Source of the DNA: Brachyspira hampsonii
Lineage (GTDB): Bacteria; Spirochaetota; Brachyspiria; Brachyspirales; Brachyspiraceae
Reading direction: 5' to 3'
Assembly: GCF_001746205.1 (NCBI RefSeq)
Contig: NZ_MDCO01000009.1
Span: 310,001 to 374,000, forward strand
Length of the DNA: 64,000 bases
Every line of letters begins with the position of its first letter. The stretch's first letter is position 1. Below are positions 44,379 to 53,500 of the stretch, piece by piece. The notes beneath the pieces were generated by a model, which searched no databases, had not been told where the DNA came from, and worked only from the letters and a program-made list of their open reading frames with translations. Position numbers and translations under genes: made by a program.

Positions 44379-44816
44379 ATGAAGAAAAAATTAAAACTTT
44401 TCATCTCTATAGTATCTTTAATGATGCTTTCAAGCCTAATTTTAACAGCAGAGGATATGCCTATACAAGCTAATCAATTACCACAAAATGCTCAAACTTT
44501 TGTAAAAACTAATTTTCCAAATGATCAAATAGTTTATGCAGAGCAAGACAGACAATCATATAAAGTGGAATTAGCAAGCGGAATAGAAATTGACTTTGAT
44601 AAATCTGGAAATTGGACTGATGTAGCTGGAAATAACAGACCTATACCTACTCAATTTATACCTGCTGCAATATTAAATGCTGTAAAAACAAAATACCCGC
44701 AGATTGAGGTTCTAGATATAAGCAAAGAATATAATAGTTACAAATTAAAACTATCAAATAATAGAGAAGTTTATGTATCTAATAACGGACAGATAACAGG
44801 AGATAAATTAGATTAA
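44379..44816 (+). CDS. secreted PepSY-like protein, paralogue A
   Basis: A 145-residue protein with a signal peptide ending LILTAED. Two PepSY-like repeats follow: QANQLPQNAQTFVKTNFPND with YKVELASGIEIDFD, and IPAAILNAVKTKYPQIEVLD with YKLKLSNNREVYVS. It is highly similar to the next gene and related to the one at 18149. AGGAGAAG precedes the ATG. The upstream 255 bases hold a GTAAATT copy at 44192 but not the full phased array seen at the other two promoters. Confidence 0.85.
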   Translation: MKKKLKLFISIVSLMMLSSLILTAEDMPIQANQLPQNAQTFVKTNFPNDQIVYAEQDRQSYKVELASGIEIDFDKSGNWTDVAGNNRPIPTQFIPAAILNAVKTKYPQIEVLDISKEYNSYKLKLSNNREVYVSNNGQITGDKLD

Positions 44817-44837
44817 TAATTAAAAAATCAATAAAAG

Positions 44838-44870
44838 ATCCGGTATATTTTATTAATACCGGATTTTTTT
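44838..44870 (+). terminator. intrinsic terminator between the PepSY-like paralogues
   Basis: ATCCGGTAT (44838-44846) pairs with ATACCGGAT (44856-44864), followed by a T-run. It means the two paralogues have separate transcripts. Confidence 0.9.
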
Positions 44871-44922
44871 ATTTAAAATATATTTACATTTATTACTTTT
44901 TATTTACTTTTTCATAATTTAA

Positions 44923-44983
44923 GTAAATTTATTTTAAAAATATTGTAAAATAACTTGACATTTACTAATTTATGTATTATCAT
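44923..44983 (+). promoter_or_regulatory. phased GTAAA array plus promoter (paralogue B)
   Basis: GTAAATT at 44923, a degenerate TTAAAAA at 44934 and GTAAAAT at 44945 are spaced 11 bases apart, with TTGACA at 44955-44960 and TATCAT at 44978-44983 (17-base spacing). Aligned at the -35 with the promoter at 18056, the two upstream regions have the same layout: the last repeat starts ten bases before -35 in both. Confidence 0.65.
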
Positions 44984-45016
44984 ATAAGTATAACAAAAAA
45001 CAAAAGGAGTTATCTT

Positions 45017-45454
45017 ATGATAAAACATTTAAAACAAATTATATTAATCTCATCCGTAATGATGCTGTTTGCTGTTAGTGCCTTTGCTGCTGATATAGCT
45101 ATACAGGCAAATCAGCTTCCTAAAAAAGCACAGGATTTTGTGAAAGCCAATTTTGCAAATGATCAGATAGTTTATGCTGAACAGGACAGACAATCATATA
45201 AAGTAGAATTAGCAAGCGGTGTAGAAATTGATTTTGATAAAAATGGAGATTGGACTGATGTAGCTGGAAATAATCAGCCTATAACTACAAAATTTGTACC
45301 TGCTAATATAATTAAAACAGTAGAAGCTAAATATCCTCAAGTTCCTGTATTAGAAATAAGCAAAGAATATTTAAGCTTTAAATTAAAATTAGGAAACAAC
45401 AGAGAAGTTTATGTTGATAACAACGGCAAAATTGTAGGAGATAAATTAGACTAA
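45017..45454 (+). CDS. secreted PepSY-like protein, paralogue B
   Basis: A 145-residue protein from the ATG at 45017, chosen because AAAGGAG lies seven bases upstream and it gives a clean signal peptide ending SAFAAD; a longer upstream reading has none. The mature protein is near-identical to paralogue A over long stretches (for example QIVYAEQDRQSYKVELASG), so this is a recent tandem duplication. Differences cluster in the second repeat. Its promoter has the phased array shared with the gene at 18149. Role unknown; periplasmic. Confidence 0.85.
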   Translation: MIKHLKQIILISSVMMLFAVSAFAADIAIQANQLPKKAQDFVKANFANDQIVYAEQDRQSYKVELASGVEIDFDKNGDWTDVAGNNQPITTKFVPANIIKTVEAKYPQVPVLEISKEYLSFKLKLGNNREVYVDNNGKIVGDKLD

Positions 45455-45469
45455 TAATCTAATAAAAAC

Positions 45470-45500
45470 AAGGGCTGACAGTTAATTGTCAGTCCTTATT
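45470..45500. terminator. bidirectional intrinsic terminator
   Basis: AAGGGCTGACA (45470-45480) pairs with TGTCAGTCCTT (45487-45497) with a G-U pair, between paralogue B and the convergent sulfatase gene. Confidence 0.8.
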
Positions 45501-45511
45501 ATTATAAAAAA

Positions 45512-47266
45512 TTAATTATTTATACATTCATAAAAATACTTTTGTCCTCTAAATAAATCTTGAGATAATATTCTCTGAGCATTATTCTGCTTATACGGCA
45601 AACTATTTTTATCTATTTCTATTCTGACTATTTTTCCATTATCATTTGTATAAAATGAATTATAAAACCTTATAATGCCGTCTGTTTTATCCTTATATAA
45701 TAATGATATTATAGAATTTGTATAATCAGCTCCTGTATTTACAGCAACAAACATAGGTATATTTTCAGGAGGAAATCCATTCTCTTCAAATTTATAATAG
45801 CCATTAGTTCCATTCCATATCAATATAGGGGAAATATCATAAGAATAAAAGAAATCCTCTTTCATTGAATCATCTATAGTTGAATTATGTATTATAGTTT
45901 TTAAATACGGATATAAGTGATCATGTTTAAATATTATAAGAGCATCTGGGTATTTTTCTAATATAGTATTTTTTGTATCTATTATATCTTTGGCAGTTAA
46001 TGCTGAATTTTCCATTGTTTCAACTAAAACAGGTATATCTCTTTTATCTATTTTATCCATAAATCTCTTATTATTTTCATATACATCTAAGTCATTTTCA
46101 ACATGGCTTCCTGCATGCCCCATGAATGTAAACCCTGTTATAAATACAGGCTTATCAAAATCATTAGTATTTATATAATTTTTTATATTTGTAAGTCCCA
46201 AATTAAATACAACTTCATCTATGCCTATATTAGGAAATAATGCATCAAGATAATATGTTACATCTGATTCCTCTAAAGCTATAGTATAATATCCATTTTC
46301 TTTCATCAAATAAGGCAAAGCTGTGTATATAGGTGTTTTTTGTTTTTTAGGAAATATAGGAGAAGTTCCTGTAAGTCCCGAAATTCTAGCGAATAAACTT
46401 CCATAGCTGTCATTAGGTCCTACTTTAGTTGAATTACTTGCCCATTCTCTGTATTCTTCAGGAAAAGGATCTTTATCCATTAAAGGAAGAAAATGTTCAT
46501 AATCATAAAAAGATTCTAAAAATATTACAAATACATCTCTATTTTTATCCGAATCATAAGATAGTATTAAATTGGATATATCTCTTTTATTCTGAGCATC
46601 TTTTAATATGTTAACTGCCTCCTGTACATTTTCCATATTTGCATTTACTTTCATAAATTTATCATAAGAAATTCTATAACTTATAGTGTTAATAATACCG
46701 TACTTATTAGCTATATTAATATAATCAACATATATAGAATCCATTTTGATATTTCTAAAAAATGATATATAAGTTACAGTTGCTACTATTAAAGTCATTA
46801 TAACAGCTTTTTTAATATCTATTTTGTACATTTTAATCAATCTATATATAAAATATAAAGCATAAGCAAGTAAAAGTCCGAAATACAAAATAGTAGCAGA
46901 TACTGTTATAATTTTCATATATAACGGAAGAACCTCTATAAGAGAAGGATACAAATCCGGCATATCAGTAAAAAATAGAGGCTTGGATTCTATAGTAATT
47001 CCTAATGGTTCTATAGCAAAAAACGAAAATACCGCAACTATTATAAAAAAATAAGATATATAATTATTTTTATTAGATAGTATATAGGATATTATAGAAA
47101 ACAAATAAATATACAATATATCAGCAATACTGAAATTCATTTTCATAACTGAAAACATTGGAAATAAAATTTGAGTTATAGAATAATACAGCAATAATAT
47201 TAATAATAAAGAGATCAGATAAAAACTATTATCTTTGAATTTTATATTTTTCATATATGCATCCAT
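45512..47266 (-). CDS. membrane sulfatase-family protein (LtaS-like)
   Basis: A 584-residue protein with about five N-terminal membrane helices (to residue 175) followed by a periplasmic domain of the alkaline-phosphatase/sulfatase superfamily, as in LtaS and related phosphoglycerol transferases. The nucleophile region is DSYGSLFARISGLTGTSP, FITGFTFMGHAGSH contributes metal ligands, and FKHDHLYPYL gives the C-terminal Asp-His pair. It may modify a surface polysaccharide or lipid with phosphoglycerol or a similar group. The first ATG has no ribosome-binding site; GGA five bases before the ATG at codon 5 may mark the true start. Confidence 0.82.
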   Translation of the reverse strand: MDAYMKNIKFKDNSFYLISLLLILLLYYSITQILFPMFSVMKMNFSIADILYIYLFSIISYILSNKNNYISYFFIIVAVFSFFAIEPLGITIESKPLFFTDMPDLYPSLIEVLPLYMKIITVSATILYFGLLLAYALYFIYRLIKMYKIDIKKAVIMTLIVATVTYISFFRNIKMDSIYVDYINIANKYGIINTISYRISYDKFMKVNANMENVQEAVNILKDAQNKRDISNLILSYDSDKNRDVFVIFLESFYDYEHFLPLMDKDPFPEEYREWASNSTKVGPNDSYGSLFARISGLTGTSPIFPKKQKTPIYTALPYLMKENGYYTIALEESDVTYYLDALFPNIGIDEVVFNLGLTNIKNYINTNDFDKPVFITGFTFMGHAGSHVENDLDVYENNKRFMDKIDKRDIPVLVETMENSALTAKDIIDTKNTILEKYPDALIIFKHDHLYPYLKTIIHNSTIDDSMKEDFFYSYDISPILIWNGTNGYYKFEENGFPPENIPMFVAVNTGADYTNSIISLLYKDKTDGIIRFYNSFYTNDNGKIVRIEIDKNSLPYKQNNAQRILSQDLFRGQKYFYECINN

Positions 47267-47364
47267 AAAAATTAAAATATTGAATACATATTATATAATA
47301 TATATTTTTTTATACAATTATTTATAATTTTTTTATCTATATAAAAATATAATATCAAAATATA

Positions 47365-48591
47365 TTAATTTCTTTCTTTGCCAATATAAAATAAATCTTT
47401 TTCCAAATAGCTTTTATATAGATTCATTATCTGAAGCATCAATCCTATTTCTATACAGTTTTCATCCACATCAAATAATCCATTATGTGCTTTATATACT
47501 ATCCCCTTCTTTTCATTCCTAGCACCTAAATAAAAAAATGCTCCCGGTTTATTCTGAACAAAAAAAGAAAAATCTTCAGAACCTAAAGAAGGACTTAATT
47601 CTAATACTTTATTTTCACCCAACAACTTAGAAGCATTCTCTCTCACAATATTTGAAGCCTCTTTCCAATTTACAAGACTTGCAAAATAAACAGTTTCTAT
47701 AAACTCCGCATCTCCATCAAATGAATTTGCTATAAACTTTATCATCTTTTTTATTCTTAACTTTACTTTCTCCATAATGCCTTCTTTTAAAGCTCTTATG
47801 GTACCTGTCATTTCAACATAATCGCATATTATATTTGTAGCAGTACCTCCATTAATAGTACCAACCGTAATAACTGCACTATCCTCTGCTGCAATATTCC
47901 TGCTTATTACTGTTTGTAAATCATTTATTATTTTTGATGCAATAACTATAGCATCAACTCCTCCTGAAGGGTTAGCACCATGACTGCTTCTTCCATAAAC
48001 TTTTATTATAAAATCTAAACAGCTAGCATTAACTATATTATCGTTTATCTGTATATATCCGATATCAGCATTAGATGAAACATGGATACCATATATAACA
48101 TTAACATTTTCTAGTGCATTATCTTTTATCATACGAAAAGCACCGCCTGTAGTTTCTTCTGCCGGCTGAAATATTAAACGAACATTGCAAGGAGGAATAA
48201 TTTTTTCTTTATTATCAGTACTATTTGAAAATATATTTGCTATACCCATATTAATAGCAGTATGCACATCATGACCGCATGCATGACAGACACCTTTATT
48301 CTTAGAAGAATAATCACAATGTTTTAAATCTTCTATTGGAAGAGCATCAATATCCGCCCTAAAAGCAACTGTAAATTTTTTATCAATACCATCAATATCA
48401 GCTATAATACCTGTACCGGCAGATTTTGTTCTATGCCTTATATTATGAGATGTTAAATATTTAGATATTAATTCCATAGTTCTAAACTCTTCATTTGATA
48501 ATTCAGGATTGGAATGCATATCTCTTCTTATGCTGATTAATTCTTTTTTTATGCTTTTTATTTTATTTTTTATTAAATCTAATTCTTCCAT
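47365..48591 (-). CDS. M20-family amidohydrolase
   Basis: A 408-residue zinc amidohydrolase of the M20D (hippurate hydrolase/IAA-amino-acid hydrolase) group. Motifs in order: MHSNPELSNEEFRT, KGVCHACGHDVHTA (near 106-116), FQPAEETTGGA, and GIHVSSNADIG. It removes an acyl or aromatic group from an amino acid or peptide; the substrate is not predictable. It lies 20 bases after the HAD phosphatase gene on the same strand, a likely two-gene operon. Confidence 0.92.
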   Translation of the reverse strand: MEELDLIKNKIKSIKKELISIRRDMHSNPELSNEEFRTMELISKYLTSHNIRHRTKSAGTGIIADIDGIDKKFTVAFRADIDALPIEDLKHCDYSSKNKGVCHACGHDVHTAINMGIANIFSNSTDNKEKIIPPCNVRLIFQPAEETTGGAFRMIKDNALENVNVIYGIHVSSNADIGYIQINDNIVNASCLDFIIKVYGRSSHGANPSGGVDAIVIASKIINDLQTVISRNIAAEDSAVITVGTINGGTATNIICDYVEMTGTIRALKEGIMEKVKLRIKKMIKFIANSFDGDAEFIETVYFASLVNWKEASNIVRENASKLLGENKVLELSPSLGSEDFSFFVQNKPGAFFYLGARNEKKGIVYKAHNGLFDVDENCIEIGLMLQIMNLYKSYLEKDLFYIGKERN

Positions 48592-48611
48592 AAAACAACT
48601 TTTTAAATTTA

Positions 48612-49424
48612 TTATATTGAAAAAATACTGCTTAAAAACTTTCCGACTCCATCTTCCTCATTAGAAAGAGCAATATAATCAGCTTTTTGTTTTACATTTT
48701 CTTCAGCATTTCCCATAGCGACACCAATACCAGAATACTCTATCATCTCTATATCATTAAAATTATCTCCAAAAGCAATAGTATCTTTTATATCTATTTT
48801 TTTAATTTCACATATTTTTTTTAATGCATTTCCTTTATTTGCTTCTTTATTTACAGCTTCTAAAAACAAAGTACCTGAAAAACAAGTGTGAACGCAATTT
48901 AACGAGTCAATTTCTTCTTTTAATTTTTCTAAAATATCCCTTTCTCCTAAAATAAGCATTTTATCAAATCTGTAATCATTGATATTTTCAAGTCCCGCAA
49001 TTACATTAACTTTATTCTCTATTTGAACATAAGATTTTATTGGAAAATTTTCTTTTGAAACAATATATTTTCCATTATCATAAACATGCAGACATACATC
49101 GTATTTTTTTGATAATTCTATTATTTGTTTAGAAGCCTCTTCATCTAAAGTTTTTCTAAATATTATATTACCATCATTATCAGCAATAGAAGCTCCGTTA
49201 AAAATAATAGACAAATTATTATTTTCTAAAATTTCATTATAATTTTTTATTCCTTCATAAGGTCTTCCGCTTGATAATATGAAGTCTATATTATATTTAT
49301 TAATAAGTTTCTTAATTATTTTTTGATTATATTCTGAAATTTCTTTATTGCTGTTAAGTAAAGTTCCGTCTAAGTCAGCAGCTATTAATTTAATTTTTTC
49401 TTTTGCTATATCTGATATATGCAT
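48612..49424 (-). CDS. Cof-type HAD-IIB phosphatase
   Basis: A 270-residue haloacid-dehalogenase phosphatase. The catalytic DLDGTLLNS motif has Asp17 and Asp19, SSGRPYEG follows, and the C-terminal IAFGDNFNDIEMIEYSGIGV is the type IIB signature. These act on sugar phosphates or flavin/pyridoxal phosphates. GAGGAATAAACA precedes the ATG. It heads an operon with the M20 amidohydrolase. Confidence 0.9.
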   Translation of the reverse strand: MHISDIAKEKIKLIAADLDGTLLNSNKEISEYNQKIIKKLINKYNIDFILSSGRPYEGIKNYNEILENNNLSIIFNGASIADNDGNIIFRKTLDEEASKQIIELSKKYDVCLHVYDNGKYIVSKENFPIKSYVQIENKVNVIAGLENINDYRFDKMLILGERDILEKLKEEIDSLNCVHTCFSGTLFLEAVNKEANKGNALKKICEIKKIDIKDTIAFGDNFNDIEMIEYSGIGVAMGNAEENVKQKADYIALSNEEDGVGKFLSSIFSI

Positions 49425-49487
49425 TGTTTATTCCTCTAAATTAATTTTAATAAAAAGTAAATTTATATATTTTTTAAGTAAAAAAAA

Positions 49488-49516
49488 TTGCATTTTAATA
49501 TTTTATAATATATAAT
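49488..49516 (+). promoter_or_regulatory. candidate promoter of the FkbM leader
   Basis: TTGCAT (49488-49493) and a perfect TATAAT (49511-49516) are 17 bases apart. A short ORF begins at 49524, seven bases after the box, again a leaderless-type arrangement. Confidence 0.6.
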
Positions 49517-49523
49517 AAAAAAC

Positions 49524-49583
49524 ATGAATATTCAATATATTTATAATAATTTATGGCTAGAATCTACAAGCCAAGCCAACTAA
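49524..49583 (+). CDS. possible 19-codon leader peptide before the FkbM gene
   Basis: The frame MNIQYIYNNLWLESTSQAN starts at the predicted transcription start (ATG at 49524) and stops at 49581-49583, 87 bases before the FkbM methyltransferase ATG. Its sequence holds GGCT (49555-49558), which can pair with AGCC in the leader at 49569-49572, at 49574-49577 or within the terminator stem at 49623-49626. This is the layout of a transcription-attenuation leader, but no clear codon bias for one amino acid is seen apart from several asparagines and tyrosines. An overlapping frame MARIYKPSQLI also exists. Confidence 0.35.
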   Translation: MNIQYIYNNLWLESTSQAN

Positions 49584-49615
49584 TATAATAATCTTTATTT
49601 TTAGAAATCATATAA

Positions 49616-49641
49616 ACCTAACAGCCATTGTTAGGTATTTT
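49616..49641 (+). terminator. intrinsic terminator 30 bases before the FkbM gene
   Basis: ACCTAACA (49616-49623) pairs perfectly with TGTTAGGT (49629-49636), followed by ATTTTTATTTT. It sits inside the leader of a plus-strand gene, whose other neighbour is divergent, so it can only act on the FkbM transcript or a lost upstream gene. Confidence 0.75.
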
Positions 49642-49669
49642 TATTTTAAAAAAATTTTAAGGAGGAATA

Positions 49670-50428
49670 ATGGATATCAAAACTATTAATAATTTTTTAT
49701 GGTGGGTTCCATTTAAAGAAATAAGAAATTATCTAAAAAATGCTGTAAATGAAAATGTTTATTTAAATAATAAATATTCATTTTTAAAAAACATTATAGA
49801 AATAAATAATAATATAAAATTTAAAAGTCAATATGATCAAGATTTTTTAGTATATGAATATTTTAATGGTAAAAAAAATGGATTCTTTATAGATATAGGT
49901 GCACATAATGGTGAATGGATTAATAATACATATATATTTGAAAAATTAGGATGGAATGGTATTTGTATAGAAGCAGATCCTGATAATTTTGAACTTTTAA
50001 AAAAGAATAGAAAATGTTATACATATAATTTTGCTATTGATAGTGAAAATTCTGATAGTATTAAATTTATTAGATCTAAGGTAGATGCTTTAAATGTTTT
50101 AGAAAAACATTGCTCTGATGAGCATGCCAAAAGAATAAAATCTGAAGCAAAAATAGATAATTTAGAATATATAAATATTAAATCTATTACTTTTAATGAT
50201 TTAATGAAGAATTATCATAGTGAAATAAAACATATAGATTTTTTATCTCTTGATATTGAAGGCGGAGAATTAGATATATTAAAGACTATAGATTTTAATA
50301 CTTATAGTTTTGGGCTTTTAACCATTGAAAATAATGAAAAAGAAAATACACTAATTGACTTTATGAAAACTAAAGGATATAAAGTTTTAATTGATATAGG
50401 ATGTGATATTTTATTTGTAAAAGAATAA
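49670..50428 (+). CDS. FkbM-family SAM-dependent methyltransferase
   Basis: A 252-residue methyltransferase (FkbM / Methyltransf_21). The SAM-binding motif is FFIDIGAHNGEWINNTYI, followed by GWNGICIEADPDNFELLKKN, and DFLSLDIEGGELDILKTI later in the chain. Members methylate sugar hydroxyls in polysaccharides or glycolipids. AAGGAGGAATA lies immediately before the ATG, a strong site. The gene is preceded by a terminator and a possible leader peptide. No neighbouring glycosyltransferases are present, so its target cannot be assigned from context. Confidence 0.88.
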   Translation: MDIKTINNFLWWVPFKEIRNYLKNAVNENVYLNNKYSFLKNIIEINNNIKFKSQYDQDFLVYEYFNGKKNGFFIDIGAHNGEWINNTYIFEKLGWNGICIEADPDNFELLKKNRKCYTYNFAIDSENSDSIKFIRSKVDALNVLEKHCSDEHAKRIKSEAKIDNLEYINIKSITFNDLMKNYHSEIKHIDFLSLDIEGGELDILKTIDFNTYSFGLLTIENNEKENTLIDFMKTKGYKVLIDIGCDILFVKE

Positions 50429-50449
50429 TATTATAACAATTTTATTATA

Positions 50450-50488
50450 AAAGCTGCTGTCTTTACTTTAAGATAGCAGCTTTCTTTT
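50450..50488. terminator. bidirectional intrinsic terminator
   Basis: AAAGCTGCTGTCTT (50450-50463) pairs with AAGATAGCAGCTTT (50470-50483) with G-U pairs, then T-rich. It lies between the convergent FkbM and purL genes. Confidence 0.8.
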
Positions 50489-50510
50489 ATATTATATATT
50501 TAATAACTTT

Positions 50511-53500
50511 TTATTTAAAATAATTCACACCATTTTCAAAAATATTGTAAATATCTTTTGTAATGATATTTTTGTATAAATTATTTGAGTATCTTTCGCT
50601 ATGTCCCATTTTACCTAAAACTTTTCCATCTTCTGAAATTATACCTTCTATAGCATAAGCTGAACCATTAGGATTAAATCTAAACTCATTAGTAGGCTCT
50701 GATTCAAAGTTAACATATTGTGTGGCAACTTGTCCTTTTTTGATGAGTTCCTTTATAATATTTTCATCAGCAAAGAATCTGCCCTCGCCATGAGAAACAG
50801 GAACAACTAATTCGCTTCCAACAGGTATATTATAAAGCCAAGGAGAATTATTTGATACTACCTTTGTTGTAACCATTTGGGAAATATGCCTTCCTATTTT
50901 GTTGAATGTAAGAGTAGGGGAGTTCTCTGTAATGTTTCCTATTTTTCCATAAGGAAGAAGTCCAGATTTTATTAATGCCTGAAAACCGTTACATATACCT
51001 AAAACAAGCCCATCTCTTTCTAATAATTTATGTATAGAAGTTTTTATTTTTTCATTTGTAAGTATTGCAGAAATAAACTTTCCAGAACCGTCTGGTTCAT
51101 CTGCAGCACTAAATCCGCCAGGTATCATAAATATTTGAGAGTTATCTATTTTTTTAGACATCTCTTCTATTGATTCTTTTATATATTCTGGTTTTATATT
51201 TCTAAATACAAATATATCAGTGCAAGCTCCTGCATCAGAAAACGCTTTTTGAGTGTCATATTCGCAGTTTGTACCTAAAAATGAAGCTATTAAAACATTA
51301 GGTTTAGCTTTTTTATTTTTGCATATAAAAGGAGTTTTTCTCTCATAAATAGCTAGCGTGTAAGTTTCTATTTCTTCATTAGTTTTGTAAGGAAATACAC
51401 TTGATAATTTTTCAAGCCATGATTTTTCTATTTCTTCTAAGTCTATAACTTCACCGCATACTTTTATTTTGTATTCGTTAATAGTTTTTCCTATTAGAAT
51501 AGCATTTTTATAATTTAATTCTTCTTTAGTTTCTACTATAAATGAAGCAGGCATAAGATTAAAGAAGTAAAGCTCATCTTTTATGTCAACGCCTATTCTG
51601 TTACCAAAAGACATTTTTGTTAAAGCCTCAGCAATACCTCCAAATTTAATAGTGTATGCGGATAATATTTTTTTGTCTTTTATATTTTGATGTAAGAAGT
51701 CAAAGTTTTCTTTTATCTCTTCTATATTAGGCATATAATTTTCTTTCATATTATGCTTTATTAAGTAAACATAATTATTAGCAGATTTGAACTCTGGAGA
51801 AATTACATCATTACTGTCAATAGCTGCTACTGCAAATGATATTAAAGTAGAAGGCACAGATATATTATTAAAAGTACCGCTCATAGAATCCTTTCCTCCT
51901 ATAGCTGGTATATCAAACTCTGTCTGAGCATATATTGTACCAAGTAATGCAGAATAAACCTTTCCCCATTTTTTAGCGTCATTGCCTAACTTTTCAAAAT
52001 ATTCTTGGAATGATAATCTTATATTTTTATAATTTACTCCAACAGAAACGAGTTTTGACATAGATTCTATTACAGAGTATATTCCGCCATGAAACTCTGA
52101 CCATTTCATAATAGAAGGATTATACCCCCAAGTAATAGCAGAAGCCGTATTTATTTCTTTAGCATTGTTATCGAATATTGGTATTTTTTGAATGCTTACA
52201 TCACTTGGAGTCATTTGATATTTTCCGCCGAAAGGCATTAACACTGTAGAAGCTCCTATTGATGAGTCAAACATTTCTACTAAACCTTTTTGAGAAGCAA
52301 CATTTAAATCCTCTATCATATTAAACCAATGCGATTTTAAAGAGCATGCATTTTTTGTACTAAAAGGATTATTTTCAAAATCAATATTTTTTAATACTGC
52401 ATTAGTTTCCTGTTTAGCTCCGTTGGTATCTAAAAACTTACGGCTTATATCTACAATTTTTTTGCCTTTTAAGTACATCACAAGTCTGTTAGTGTCAGTT
52501 ATTACAGCAACCTTTGTAGCTTCAATATTTTCATCATTAGCTAATTTTATAAACTTATCAGCATCTTTACTTTCAACTACAACAGCCATTCTCTCTTGAG
52601 ATTCTGATATTGCTAGTTCAGTACCATTTAATCCTAAATATTTTACAGGAAGTACATCAAGATTAATGTCTATTCCATCAGACAATTCTCCAATAGCAAC
52701 TGAAACTCCGCCAGCACCAAAATCATTACATTTTTTTATTAATTTTGTAACCTCTTTATTTCTAAATAATCTCTGTATTTTTCTCTCTTCTGGGGCATTA
52801 CCCTTTTGTACTTCAGCACCGCATAGTCTTAAAGATGTGTCAGTATGGCTTTTTGATGAACCTGTAGCTCCTCCGCATCCATCTCTTCCTGTTCTTCCGC
52901 CAAGCACTATAACAATATCGCCTGATTTTGGTTTTTCTCTTCTTACATAGCTTACCGGAACAGCTCCTACAACTGCCCCTACTTCAAGTCTTTTTGCTTT
53001 ATATCCTTCATCGTATATTTCATTAACCAAACAAGTTGTAAGCCCTATTTGGTTTCCATAGGAAGAATATCCAGCAGCTGCTGTAGTAGTAATTTTCTTT
53101 TGAGGAAGTTTTCCAGCCAAAGTATCTTCTAATTTTTCTAAGGGGTTTGCACTTCCTGTAACTCTTATAGCCTGATATACATAGCTTCTTCCAGAGAGAG
53201 GATCTCTTATAGCACCTCCCAAACAAGTAGAAGCTCCCCCGAAAGGTTCAATCTCTGTAGGGTGATTATGAGTTTCATTTTTAAACATTAATAAATATTT
53301 TTCTATTTTATTATTGCCATTTTCATCTACAGCATCAACATCTATATAGATAGAACATGCATTTATCTCATCTGAAATCTCTAAATCTTCAAGTTTGCCT
53401 TTTTTCTTTATATATTTTGCTGATATTGTTGCCATGTCCATTAAGTTAATATCTCTTTTACTGTCAGCATCTTCACCGTAAAGCTCTTTTCTCATTTCAT

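Noticed and set aside
52666-52950. 94-codon frame antisense to purL
   Set aside because: It is a shadow within a well-conserved purL region with no ribosome-binding site.
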